Below are positions 52,697 through 60,400 of a stretch of 64,000 nucleotides of DNA, piece by piece. The stretch covers positions 6,758,001 through 6,822,000 of the forward strand of contig NZ_CP134876.1 in NCBI RefSeq assembly GCF_032108445.1, given 5' to 3'. The notes below the pieces were generated by a model. It saw nothing but the letters and a program-made list of their open reading frames with translations. It had not been told where the DNA came from and searched no databases. How positions within the stretch are numbered: the stretch's first letter is position 1; every line of letters begins with the position of its first letter. A program made the position numbers and the translations under genes. This DNA is from Micromonospora halotolerans (GTDB lineage: Bacteria; Actinomycetota; Actinomycetes; Mycobacteriales; Micromonosporaceae).

Positions 52697-53923
52697 ATGA
52701 CGGCCATCCGTTCCGCCGACCGGCTCGGCCCCGACTTCCGGCGGCTCTGGACCGCCTCCGCCGTCTCCAACCTCGGTGACGGCGTCACCCTGGTGGCCGC
52801 GCCGCTGCTGGTCGCCTCGCTCACCCCGGATCCGGTGGCGGTGGCCGCCGCGGCGCTCGCCCCGCAACTGCCGTGGCTGCTCCTCGCCCTGGTCAGCGGG
52901 GCGCTCGTGGACCGGCTCGACCGCCGCCGGCTGCTCGTCGCGGTCAACCTGAGTCGGGCCCTGGTGCTGGCCGCGCTGGCCGGGGCCGTGCTCACCGGGG
53001 TGGCCACGGTGCCCCTGATCTGCCTCGCGTTCTTCCTCACCGGCGTCGGCGAGACCCTGGCCGACACCGCGGCCGGGGCGCTGCTGCCGTCGGTGGTGCC
53101 CGCCGACCGCCTGGAGCAGGCCAACAGTCGGCTGTCCGCCACGTTCGTGATCGGCAACCAGTTCGTGGCCAAGCCGCTCGGGGCGTACCTCTTCGTGTGC
53201 GCGGCGGCACTGCCGTTCGGGGTCGACGCGGCCACCTTCGGGCTGGCCGCGCTGCTGCTGGCCCTGCTGCGCTGGCGACCCGTCCCGTCCCCGGCGCCGC
53301 GGGCGCCCGCTGCGGCGCGCCGGTCGCTGCGGGCCGACGTGCGGGAAGGCATCCGCGCGCTCTGGGCCGTGCCGGTGCTGCGCACCCTGGCCGGCTGCAT
53401 CGCCGTCATGAACATCGCCTTCTGCGCCGCGTTCGCCGCCTTCGTGCTCTACGCCCGCCAGCGGCTCGGCCTCGCCGAGGTCGGGTACGGGCTGCTGCTG
53501 ACCGCCTCGGCGCTCGGCGGGCTGGCCGGCAGCGCGCTGGCCACCCGGCTGCGGGCCCGGTTCGGCACGCCCGCGCTGCTGCGGGCCGGGCTGCTGATCG
53601 AGATCGGGCTTCAGCTCGTCCTGGCCGGCACCCGGAATCCGGCGGTCGCCGGCGTGGCGCTGGCCGTGTGGGGCGGGCACGCCATGGTCTGGGGCGTGCT
53701 GGTCGTGTCGCTGCGGCAGCGCCTCGTGCCGGACCGGCTGCGCGGCCGGGTGACCAGCGTCTACGCCCTGGCCGACCTGGGTGGGGCGGCGCTGGGTACC
53801 ACCGCGGGCGGCGTCCTGGCGCGGGCGACCGGGAGCATCCTGGCACCGTTCTGGCTGGCCGCGGCGGCGCTCGCGGTGCTCACCGTGCTGGTGTGGCGCC
53901 GGCTGGGCGACACCGGGCGCTGA
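52697..53923 (+). CDS. Major facilitator superfamily permease
   Basis: A 408-residue MFS protein with about 12 helices. It begins with FRRLWTASAVSNLGDGVTLVAAPLLV (helix 1), the A-loop reads GALVDRLDRRRLLVAVNLSRAL (G-x-x-x-D-R-x-x-R-R), and the second half includes LRTLAGCIAVMNIAFCAAFAAFVLYA and RLRGRVTSVYALADLGGAALG. The pattern is that of the MFS-3/enterobactin-exporter-like group, commonly drug or siderophore efflux; the substrate is unknown. ATG 52697 is the natural start. A GC hairpin terminator follows. Confidence 0.87.
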   Translation: MTAIRSADRLGPDFRRLWTASAVSNLGDGVTLVAAPLLVASLTPDPVAVAAAALAPQLPWLLLALVSGALVDRLDRRRLLVAVNLSRALVLAALAGAVLTGVATVPLICLAFFLTGVGETLADTAAGALLPSVVPADRLEQANSRLSATFVIGNQFVAKPLGAYLFVCAAALPFGVDAATFGLAALLLALLRWRPVPSPAPRAPAAARRSLRADVREGIRALWAVPVLRTLAGCIAVMNIAFCAAFAAFVLYARQRLGLAEVGYGLLLTASALGGLAGSALATRLRARFGTPALLRAGLLIEIGLQLVLAGTRNPAVAGVALAVWGGHAMVWGVLVVSLRQRLVPDRLRGRVTSVYALADLGGAALGTTAGGVLARATGSILAPFWLAAAALAVLTVLVWRRLGDTGR

Positions 53924-53934
53924 TCCGCCCGGCA

Positions 53935-53966
53935 CCGGTGGGGAGGCCGCCCGGTCTCCCCACCGG
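53935..53966 (+). terminator. Hairpin terminator after the MFS gene
   Basis: An 11-base-pair perfect stem (53935-53945 with 53956-53966) with a 10-base loop begins 11 bases after the stop codon. Confidence 0.7.
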
Positions 53967-54086
53967 CATCCCCCAACCGCCTCCTCTCGGTCACCTCGGC
54001 GTCACGTCGGTGTCGCCGCGCCGACCGATGCCTCCAGCAGGTTGGGGTCACGCCGGAGCGGCCGGCCGACCAGCGGAGGACCAGCA

Positions 54087-55703
54087 GTGGCACACGACGA
54101 GGCGACACCGCCGCGCCGCGGCCGGATCGTCATGCTCGTCGACAACAAGGTCGAGGGCGACTCCCGGGTGCAGAAGATCGCCCGGTCCGCCGCCGAGGCC
54201 GGGTGGGACGTCACCCTGCTCGGCCGCTCCCCGGACGGCACCGAGCGGACCTGGCGGCTGGGCGCCGCCGAGGTGCGGCTGCTGCCGGTCCCGGAGCCGC
54301 TGCACCGGCGCCGGCACGAGTTCCGCCGCTCGCTGCGCTGGCCGCTGGCGTACCGGTCGGGGGGCGTCGCCGAGCACCGGGCCCAGTGGGTCCGGGCCTG
54401 GCGGGCCGACCTGGCCGTCCGCGGCGCCCTGGTGGCGCGGCGGGCCGCCGACGGCGAACTGGCCGGCGCCCGGCTGGGCCGGGCGCGGAGCGCGCTGCGC
54501 CGGCGGGAGGTCGCCGCCCGGCTGCTCGACCGCTGGGTGTGGCTGCGCACGAAGATGATGAACCGGGTCCGGTACGGCCGCCGCTTCCGCGGCCCGTGGG
54601 ACCGGGCCTACACGCTGTTCTGGCAGCTCGTCCAGGGTGACCGGGCGTGGCGGCGGCTGGAGCCGGGGCTCTGGGACTACGAGCTGGCGTACGGCCCCGA
54701 GGTGGATCGGCTGCGCCCGGACCTGATCCACGCGCACGACTTCCGCATGCTCGGCGTCGGCGCCCGCGCCAAGATCCGGGCCGCCGGGCAGAGCCGCCGG
54801 ATCGCACTGGTCTGGGACGCCCACGAGTTCCTCCCCGGGATCAAGCCGTGGCGGGACCACGCCCGCTGGCTGCCCGCCCACCGGGCCCACGAGCGGGAGT
54901 ACGCCCCGTACGCCGACGCGGTGCTCACCGTCTCGGCGGACCTGGCCGAGCTGTTGCGCCGCGAGCACCGGCTCGCCGAGGCGCCGGGCGTGCTGCTCAA
55001 CGCCCCCGCCGACGAGCACCGCCCGGCCGACGACGCGCCGCCGCCGGACCTGCGGGCCGAGTGCGGGATCGCCCCCGAGGTGCCGCTGCTGGTCTACAGC
55101 GGCGCGGCGGCCCCGCAGCGCGGGCTGGACACCCTGGTCGAGGCGTTACCGCGGCTGCCGGGCGTGCACCTCGCACTGGTGGTGAACCCGGCGCTGCGGT
55201 ACGTCGAGCGGCTCGCCGGACGGGCCGCCCGGCTCGGCGCCGCCGACCGGCTGCACGTGCTGCCGTACGTGCCGCACTGGCAGGTGGTGCCGTTCCTGTC
55301 CGGCGCCGACGTCGGCGTGATCCCGATCCACCGCTGGCCCAACCACGAGATCGCCCTGATCACCAAGTTCTTCGAGTACGCGCACGCGCGGCTGCCGGTG
55401 GTGGTCAGCGACGTGCGGACCATGGCGGCGACGGTGCGGGAGACCGGCCAGGGCGAGGTCTTCCGGGCCGGCGACGTCGACGACCTCGTCCGCGCGGTGA
55501 CCGCCGTGCTGGCCGACCCCGCCCGGCACCGCGCCGCGTACGACCGGCCGGGCCTGCTCGCCGCCTGGACCTGGTCGGCGCAGGCCGAGGTGCTGGAGGC
55601 GGCGTACCGCCGGCTGCTGCCCGACGCCCCGCCCCCGCCCGACACGGACCCGTCCGCATCGTCGACTTCCCGAGGAGCGCTCCGGTGCCCACCCCAGACG
55701 TGA
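54087..55703 (+). CDS. GT4-type glycosyltransferase
   Basis: A 538-residue glycosyltransferase from GTG 54087, chosen for the GGAGG site at 54075-54079. GRIVMLVDNKVEGDSRVQKIARSA (about 12-35) opens the N-terminal Rossmann domain; a long charged insertion (about 75-190, arginine-rich) follows. PDLIHAHDFRMLGVGA and LVWDAHEFLPGIKPW complete the acceptor domain. The donor domain has LLVYSGAAAPQRGLDTLVEALP (near 335) and ITKFFEYAHARLPVVVSDVRTM (near 430). It overlaps the GT2 gene by 19 bases, so the two probably build the same envelope glycan. Confidence 0.82.
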   Translation: MAHDEATPPRRGRIVMLVDNKVEGDSRVQKIARSAAEAGWDVTLLGRSPDGTERTWRLGAAEVRLLPVPEPLHRRRHEFRRSLRWPLAYRSGGVAEHRAQWVRAWRADLAVRGALVARRAADGELAGARLGRARSALRRREVAARLLDRWVWLRTKMMNRVRYGRRFRGPWDRAYTLFWQLVQGDRAWRRLEPGLWDYELAYGPEVDRLRPDLIHAHDFRMLGVGARAKIRAAGQSRRIALVWDAHEFLPGIKPWRDHARWLPAHRAHEREYAPYADAVLTVSADLAELLRREHRLAEAPGVLLNAPADEHRPADDAPPPDLRAECGIAPEVPLLVYSGAAAPQRGLDTLVEALPRLPGVHLALVVNPALRYVERLAGRAARLGAADRLHVLPYVPHWQVVPFLSGADVGVIPIHRWPNHEIALITKFFEYAHARLPVVVSDVRTMAATVRETGQGEVFRAGDVDDLVRAVTAVLADPARHRAAYDRPGLLAAWTWSAQAEVLEAAYRRLLPDAPPPPDTDPSASSTSRGALRCPPQT

Positions 55704-57343
55704 GCGTCGTCATCCCGGTCTACAACACCCGGCCCTACCTGCGGGCCTGCCTAGACTCGCTGCTGCGCCAGACGATCGGCCGCGACCGCCTGGAGATCGT
55801 GGCGGTGGACGACGGCTCCACCGACGGCAGCGGCCGGCTGCTGGACCGGCTCGCCGCCCGCCACCCCGGCACCGTGACGGTGCTCCACCAGGCCAACTCC
55901 GGCGGCCCGGCCGCACCCTGCAACCGCGGCCTGGAGGTGGCGACCGGCCGGTACGTCTTCTTCCTCGGCTCCGACGACCACCTCGGCCCCGAGGCCCTGG
56001 AGCGGCTGGTCGCCGCCGCCGACCGGTACGGCTCGGACGTGGTCCTCGGCAAGGTGGTCGGGGTGAACGGCCGGCACGTCTTCTCCGACGTCTTCGCCGC
56101 CGGCAACGCGGTCGACGTGAGCCTGTTCGACTCCGCGCTGCCCTGGTCGCTGGCGAACACCAAGCTGTTCCGCCGGGACCTCGTGGACCGGCTCGGGCTG
56201 CGCTTCCCCGAGGACATGCCGGTGCTCAGCGACCAGCCGTTCACGCTGGCCGCCTGCTACCACGCCCGGCGGATCTCGGTGCTCGCCGACTACGACTACT
56301 ACCACGCGGTGCGCCGCCTGGACGCCCGCAACATCACCTACCACAGCCGCGTCGACCAGCGCCTGGTCAGCGTGGAGCGGCTGTTCGCCTTCGTGGCCGG
56401 GCTGATCCCGGCCGGGCCGCGGCGGGACGCGGTGCTGCGCCGGCACGTCGGGCTGGAGCTGGCCAACCTGGTCGGCGACGACTTCCGCCGCCTGGACCGC
56501 GCCGCGCAGGAGCGGGTGCACGCGGCGGTGCGCCGCCTCGTCGAGCGGTACGTCACCGACGGGCTCCGCGACCGCCTCGACATCGAGGCCCGCCTGCGGC
56601 TGGGCGCGGTGACCGCCGGGGGCGTCGACGAGCTGCTGGCGATCATCGACCAGGACGCCGAGCGGGGCGTCCCGGCCACGGTGGTGGCCGACGGCCGCTG
56701 GCACGCCGGCTACCCGGGCGCGCCGGCCGACTGGACCGACGTCACCGAGGTACGCGCCGACTGGCTGGCCCGGCTGGACACCGTGACGGTGAGCTGGACG
56801 GACGGCCACACGCTCGCGGTGACCACGCGCAGCCCGTACCCCCGCTTCGCCGCGGAGGCGGGGCCGGTGCGGCTGGTGGCCGGCCCGGTCACCGGCACCA
56901 CCCTGCTGGACGCCACCGACCCGACCGGCCGGACGGTGCGGACCGACTTCCCGGTCGAGCGGCTCCTGGCCGGCAGCGCGGCCAGCGGCCAGCGCCACCC
57001 GGTGCGCGCGGAGGTCGACGGGGGCCACGGCCGGGGCAGCGCCCCGGTCCGCGCGCCCCGGCTCGCCGCCGGCCGCCCCCGGCTACTGCGCCAGGGCGCC
57101 CGCCTGTACGGGATCGCCGCGACCGTCGACCCGCGCAACGGCCAGCTCGTGCTGTCGGTGGTGCCGGTGACCGCCGGGCAGCTGGTCAGCCGCCTGCGCC
57201 GGCGGTGGCGGCGGACCGCGCCGGCCGCCGCCCGCCCGGTGCCGTCGCCGGCGCGGCCGGCGGGCGCCCCGGCGCCGCTCCACCCGACGAACCACGCCGA
57301 GCCGGCCCCCAGCCAGGTGGGTCAGCTCACCGTCGCGTCCTGA
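55685..57343 (+). CDS. GT2 glycosyltransferase with C-terminal domain, teichoic-acid-type
   Basis: A 552-residue inverting glycosyltransferase from GTG 55685 with GAGGAG upstream. The GT-A domain (about 1-230) starts VSVVIPVYNTRPYLRACLDSLLRQT and has VAVDDGSTDGS, FFLGSDDHLGPEAL (DxD) and LSDQPFTLAACYHARRI. A helical linker (about 230-330) and a beta-rich region (about 350-500: VTEVRADWLARLDTVTVSW) follow, like the C-terminal Ig-like parts of the teichoic acid glycosyltransferases TarS/TarP. Wall or capsule glycan decoration is the likely role. The Pro/Ala-rich tail is disordered. Confidence 0.8.
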   Translation: MPTPDVSVVIPVYNTRPYLRACLDSLLRQTIGRDRLEIVAVDDGSTDGSGRLLDRLAARHPGTVTVLHQANSGGPAAPCNRGLEVATGRYVFFLGSDDHLGPEALERLVAAADRYGSDVVLGKVVGVNGRHVFSDVFAAGNAVDVSLFDSALPWSLANTKLFRRDLVDRLGLRFPEDMPVLSDQPFTLAACYHARRISVLADYDYYHAVRRLDARNITYHSRVDQRLVSVERLFAFVAGLIPAGPRRDAVLRRHVGLELANLVGDDFRRLDRAAQERVHAAVRRLVERYVTDGLRDRLDIEARLRLGAVTAGGVDELLAIIDQDAERGVPATVVADGRWHAGYPGAPADWTDVTEVRADWLARLDTVTVSWTDGHTLAVTTRSPYPRFAAEAGPVRLVAGPVTGTTLLDATDPTGRTVRTDFPVERLLAGSAASGQRHPVRAEVDGGHGRGSAPVRAPRLAAGRPRLLRQGARLYGIAATVDPRNGQLVLSVVPVTAGQLVSRLRRRWRRTAPAAARPVPSPARPAGAPAPLHPTNHAEPAPSQVGQLTVAS

Positions 57344-57371
57344 GCCGCGGACCCGGTCGCTCGCGGCGGCC

Positions 57372-57665
57372 TCAGAGCGGGCGGGGGTGCGGCTGGTCGA
57401 GGGCCATGGGCACCCGGAGGTAGGTGGTGCCGCGCAGGTCCAGCCAGGCCTGGTCGGGGGCGCGGACCAGGCGCAGCATCACCTCGGTGCACGCCGGGCA
57501 GCGTCCGATCAGCCCGGGCGCGTGCGAGTAGACGTGCAGCCCCGCCACGGGGCCGGTCGTGCCGCAGTGGTCGCAGCGCCCGATGGCGGAGCTCAGGTCG
57601 ACCGCGAAGATGTCGCGCAGCGGCCCGTCGAGCATGTTGCCGTCCAGGTAGGACATGTCGGTCAT
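57372..57665 (-). CDS. DUF6510-like zinc-ribbon protein
   Basis: A 97-residue protein with two CxxC knuckles, GRCDHCGTTGP (about 29-39) and GRCPACTEVMLRL (about 54-66), expected to bind one zinc or iron. It begins MTDMSYLDGNMLDGPLRDIFAVD, the DUF6510 N-terminus. GAGGAGAG lies five bases before ATG 57665. It is the last gene of a three-gene set with a flavin reductase and a molybdopterin oxidoreductase, so an accessory or electron-transfer role is conceivable; no function is established. Confidence 0.8.
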   Translation of the reverse strand: MTDMSYLDGNMLDGPLRDIFAVDLSSAIGRCDHCGTTGPVAGLHVYSHAPGLIGRCPACTEVMLRLVRAPDQAWLDLRGTTYLRVPMALDQPHPRPL

Positions 57666-57682
57666 GCGCTCTCCTCGGGTGG

Positions 57683-58444
57683 TCAGCCGGTCGGGCCGAA
57701 CCGCTCGGTCTTCACCCGCCGGGTCGGATGGCCCAGCCCGACCAGCAGGTCCGCCACGGTCTCCACGAAGCCGGTGGGGCCGCAGACGTAGCAGAGCGGC
57801 TCCAGATCGGGCGGCCAGCCGTGGGTGTTCACATCGGCCAGGCCGATCCGGTGCGGCTCCCCCCGCCAGCCCTCCGGCGCCGCCCGGGTGTAGACGTACG
57901 CGACGTCGAGGCCCTGGTCCTCCCGGGTGCGGCGGCGCAACTCGTCGGCGTAGATGACGTCGTCGGGGGTGCGCACCGAGTAGATGAGCCGGAACGGCGC
58001 CCGGCTGCCGGCGGCCCGCCGGGCCCGGACCATCGCCATCAGCGGCACCACCCCGGAGCCGCCGGCGACCAGCAGCACCGGCGCGGTCTCGTCGGTGCGC
58101 CAGACGAACCAGCCGCCGACCGGCCCGCGCACCTCCACCGGGTCGCCCTCGGCGTAGGTGTCGGTGAGGTACGGCGACACCTCCCCGTCGGGTACCCGCT
58201 GCACGGTCACCGCGATCCGCTCCCCCTCGGCCGGCCCGGCCAGGGAGTACGAGCGGGCCGCCTGGTAGCCGTCGGCGGCGGTGAGCCGGATGTCGAGGTG
58301 CTGCCCGGGCTCGTGCCCCGGCCAGCCGGGCACGTCCAGCACCAGGGTCTGCGCGCTCGGTGTCTCGACCCGCCGCTCCACCAGCCGGGCGACCCGCCAG
58401 GTCAGGGGGGCGACCATCCGGGCGCCGGTCGTCGGGGCGGCCAC
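57683..58444 (-). CDS. Ferredoxin-NADP reductase-type flavoprotein
   Basis: A 253-residue FNR-family protein with FAD and NAD(P) domains but no 2Fe-2S domain. ARSYSLAGPAEGERIAVTVQR (FAD site, about 83-103), GPVGGWFVW, VLLVAGGSGVVPLMAMVRA (NAD site, about 126-144) and LCYVCGPTGFVETVADLL (about 218-235) are all typical. It starts one base after the molybdopterin oxidoreductase stop, so translation is coupled; it probably supplies electrons from NAD(P)H to that protein. An alternative ATG lies at 58417. Confidence 0.88.
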   Translation of the reverse strand: MAAPTTGARMVAPLTWRVARLVERRVETPSAQTLVLDVPGWPGHEPGQHLDIRLTAADGYQAARSYSLAGPAEGERIAVTVQRVPDGEVSPYLTDTYAEGDPVEVRGPVGGWFVWRTDETAPVLLVAGGSGVVPLMAMVRARRAAGSRAPFRLIYSVRTPDDVIYADELRRRTREDQGLDVAYVYTRAAPEGWRGEPHRIGLADVNTHGWPPDLEPLCYVCGPTGFVETVADLLVGLGHPTRRVKTERFGPTG

Positions 58445-58445
58445 C

Positions 58446-59045
58446 TCAGTCGCCCTGGTAGCGCTGCTCGCGCCACGGGTCGCCGTAGTCGTGGTAGCCG
58501 GCGGTCTCCCAGAAGCCCGGCTGGTCGTCGACGAACAGCCGGACCCCGCGCACCCACTTGGCCGACTTCCAGAAGTAGAGGTGCGGCACGAGCAGCCGGG
58601 CCGGGCCGCCGTGCTCGGCCGGCAGCGGGCCGCCCTCGTAGGTGTGGACCACCCAGGCCCGGCCGCCCCGCAGGTCGTCCAGCGGCAGGTTCGTGGTGTA
58701 GCCGCCGTACGAGTGGGCCAGCGCGTACCGGGCGGTGGTGTCGACGCCGTCGAGCAGGGTGTCCAGCGAGACCCCCTGCCAGTCGGTGCCCAGCTTCGAC
58801 CAGCGGGTGACGCAGTGGATGTCCACGTGCGGCGTCTCCTGCGGCAGGCCCATCAGCTCGTCCCAGGACCAGCGGTACTCGGCGCCCGTCTCCGTGGTGA
58901 GCACGAACTCCCAGGTGTCCAGGGGCACCCGGGGCGTCGGCCCGGCGGAGAGCACCGGGAAGTCCTCGGTGAGGTACTGGCCCGGCGGCAGGGCCGGTTC
59001 TGCCGTACGGGGCCGGCCCTGAAAGCCTGGCGAGACGATTCCCAC
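58446..59045 (-). CDS. Cytoplasmic sulfite-oxidase-fold molybdopterin oxidoreductase
   Basis: A 199-residue protein of the YedY/MsrP and sulfite oxidase catalytic fold. VDIHCVTRWSKLGTDWQGV (about 73-91) contains the molybdenum-ligand cysteine (Cys78 region) and molybdopterin contacts; YGGYTTNLPLDDLRGG and HGGPARLLVPHLYFWKSAKWVRGV are conserved. There is no signal peptide or Tat motif, so unlike periplasmic MsrP it should act in the cytoplasm. It is the first gene of the module with the flavin reductase and zinc-ribbon protein. GTG 59045 is the only sensible start. The substrate is unknown, possibly an oxidised sulfur compound. Confidence 0.85.
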   Translation of the reverse strand: MGIVSPGFQGRPRTAEPALPPGQYLTEDFPVLSAGPTPRVPLDTWEFVLTTETGAEYRWSWDELMGLPQETPHVDIHCVTRWSKLGTDWQGVSLDTLLDGVDTTARYALAHSYGGYTTNLPLDDLRGGRAWVVHTYEGGPLPAEHGGPARLLVPHLYFWKSAKWVRGVRLFVDDQPGFWETAGYHDYGDPWREQRYQGD

Positions 59046-59095
59046 GCGTCAGTCGTACCACCTGGGGCGGGTCGGCACCACGGGTTCGGCCGGGA

Positions 59096-59125
59096 GCCGC
59101 CGCGCCGGGTGACCGGCGCGGCGGC
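59096..59125 (-). terminator. Hairpin terminator after terC
   Basis: A perfect 13-base-pair stem (59096-59108 with 59113-59125) and four-base loop lie five bases after the TerC stop on the minus strand. Confidence 0.8.
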
Positions 59126-59130
59126 CGGGA

Positions 59131-60150
59131 TCAGCGCCGCTCGGCGACCACGGCCTCCTCGCCCGTGGCGCGGTCGCGGGTGGCCCGCAGGCTGGTCAGC
59201 GTCACGATCACCAGGATGCCGATGATGACGCCGAGCGAGGCCAGGGTGGGGATCTGCGGCACCCCGGGCCAGATGCCGTGCGCCCAATGCAGGCCCAGCT
59301 TGAGGCCAATGAAGGCCAGGATGGCGGCCAGGCCGTAGCTGAGGTGCACGAGGCGGCTCAGGGCGGCGTGCAGGACGAAGTAGAGCGCCCGCAGGCCGAG
59401 CAGGGCGAAGGCGTTGGTGGCGAAGACCAGGTAGGGGTCCTCGGTGATGCCGTAGACGGCGGGCACCGAGTCGACGGCGAAGACCACGTCGGTGGCGAGC
59501 ACGGCCACCACCACGAGGGCGAACGGGGTGAGCGCCCGCCGGCCGTCCCGCCGGACGGTCATCTTCGGACCGTGGTACTCGTCGACCACCGGCATGACCT
59601 TGCGGAGCAGCCGGACCGACCGCATCTTGTCGATGTCGACCTCCTGCTCGTGCCCGGTGAGGGCGTCGCGCAGCAGCTTGACCGCGGTGGCGACCAGGAT
59701 GAGCGCGAAGAGCAGGAAGGCGAAGTCGAGGGTCTGCAGGGCGGCGGCGCCCAGGGCGATGAAGATCGCGCGCAGCACCAGCGCGCCGGCGATGCCGTAG
59801 AGCAGCACCCGCTGGGCCAGCACGGCGGGCACCGCGAACGCGGCCAGCAGCAGCATGAAGACGAAGAGGTTGTCGACCGAGAGCGACTTCTCCACCAGGT
59901 AACCGGTGAGATACTGGACGCCCTGCTCCGAGCCGTAGCGACCCCACACCCAGGCGCCGAAGGCCAGCGGCAGGGCGACGTAGAAGGCCGACCAGCCCAG
60001 CGCCTCCTTCAGGGAGACCTCGTGCGGCTTCCGGGTGACCAGGAAGTCCAGCACCAGCAGCGCGAGCACGCCGGCGATGGTCACCGCCCACAGGGTGGGG
60101 GTGCCCACCGACGACAACTCGGCGGCTGACAGGTACGACAACTCGGTCAT
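59131..60150 (-). CDS. TerC family integral membrane protein
   Basis: A 339-residue protein with about nine membrane helices. LVEKSLSVDNLFVFMLLLAAFAV (about 86-108) and ALVVVAVLATDVVFAVDSVPAVYGITEDPYLVFATNAFALLGLRALYF (about 210-257) carry the paired SxDN and DxxFAxDSxPA motifs that define TerC/Alx proteins. Members are manganese exporters or act during metal loading of exported proteins; Alx and TerC genes are often under Mn-sensing riboswitches. GAGGAGG precedes ATG 60150. A riboswitch-like leader lies upstream and a terminator downstream, so this is a single-gene unit. Confidence 0.93.
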   Translation of the reverse strand: MTELSYLSAAELSSVGTPTLWAVTIAGVLALLVLDFLVTRKPHEVSLKEALGWSAFYVALPLAFGAWVWGRYGSEQGVQYLTGYLVEKSLSVDNLFVFMLLLAAFAVPAVLAQRVLLYGIAGALVLRAIFIALGAAALQTLDFAFLLFALILVATAVKLLRDALTGHEQEVDIDKMRSVRLLRKVMPVVDEYHGPKMTVRRDGRRALTPFALVVVAVLATDVVFAVDSVPAVYGITEDPYLVFATNAFALLGLRALYFVLHAALSRLVHLSYGLAAILAFIGLKLGLHWAHGIWPGVPQIPTLASLGVIIGILVIVTLTSLRATRDRATGEEAVVAERR

Positions 60151-60175
60151 GGAGCCTCCTCGAACACGGTGCCAT

Positions 60176-60292
60176 GTCCGAGGTCTCCTTCACCCACCGA
60201 TCGTGGGCAACCACCCGAGGCGGACCCGGGGCCCGCCGTACTGACCGGAATGGTTCGTGGGAAGTACTCCCCTCGCGGCTCCAAGGTTAGGG
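60176..60292 (-). promoter_or_regulatory. Probable yybP-ykoY manganese riboswitch upstream of terC
   Basis: Read on the minus strand, the leader has the hallmark segments of this class: GGGGAGTA (60272-60265), CAGTACG (60243-60237) and GAGACC (60187-60182), with a P1-like helix between CGAGG (60275-60271) and CCTCG (60183-60179). GGAGCC (60282-60277) can instead pair with GGCTCC directly before the start codon (60156-60151), overlapping the GAGGAGG ribosome-binding site. Manganese binding that forms P1 could therefore free translation. The class and its control of TerC/Alx genes are known; the switch mechanism here is inferred. Confidence 0.75.
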
Positions 60293-60400
60293 CAACCTCA
60301 ACCCGCGCGCCAAGTCTCGACGCGGATGATTGCCCTGGTCAACCGCTGTGCGGGGCGGTCGGGCGTGGTGCCCCGCCGGCCGGGGCCCTATGGTGGCGCG

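Noticed and set aside
60257-60400. N-terminal extension of the CaiB-type gene
   Set aside because: It would overlap the terC leader and adds residues with no family match; ATG 60401 gives the canonical start.
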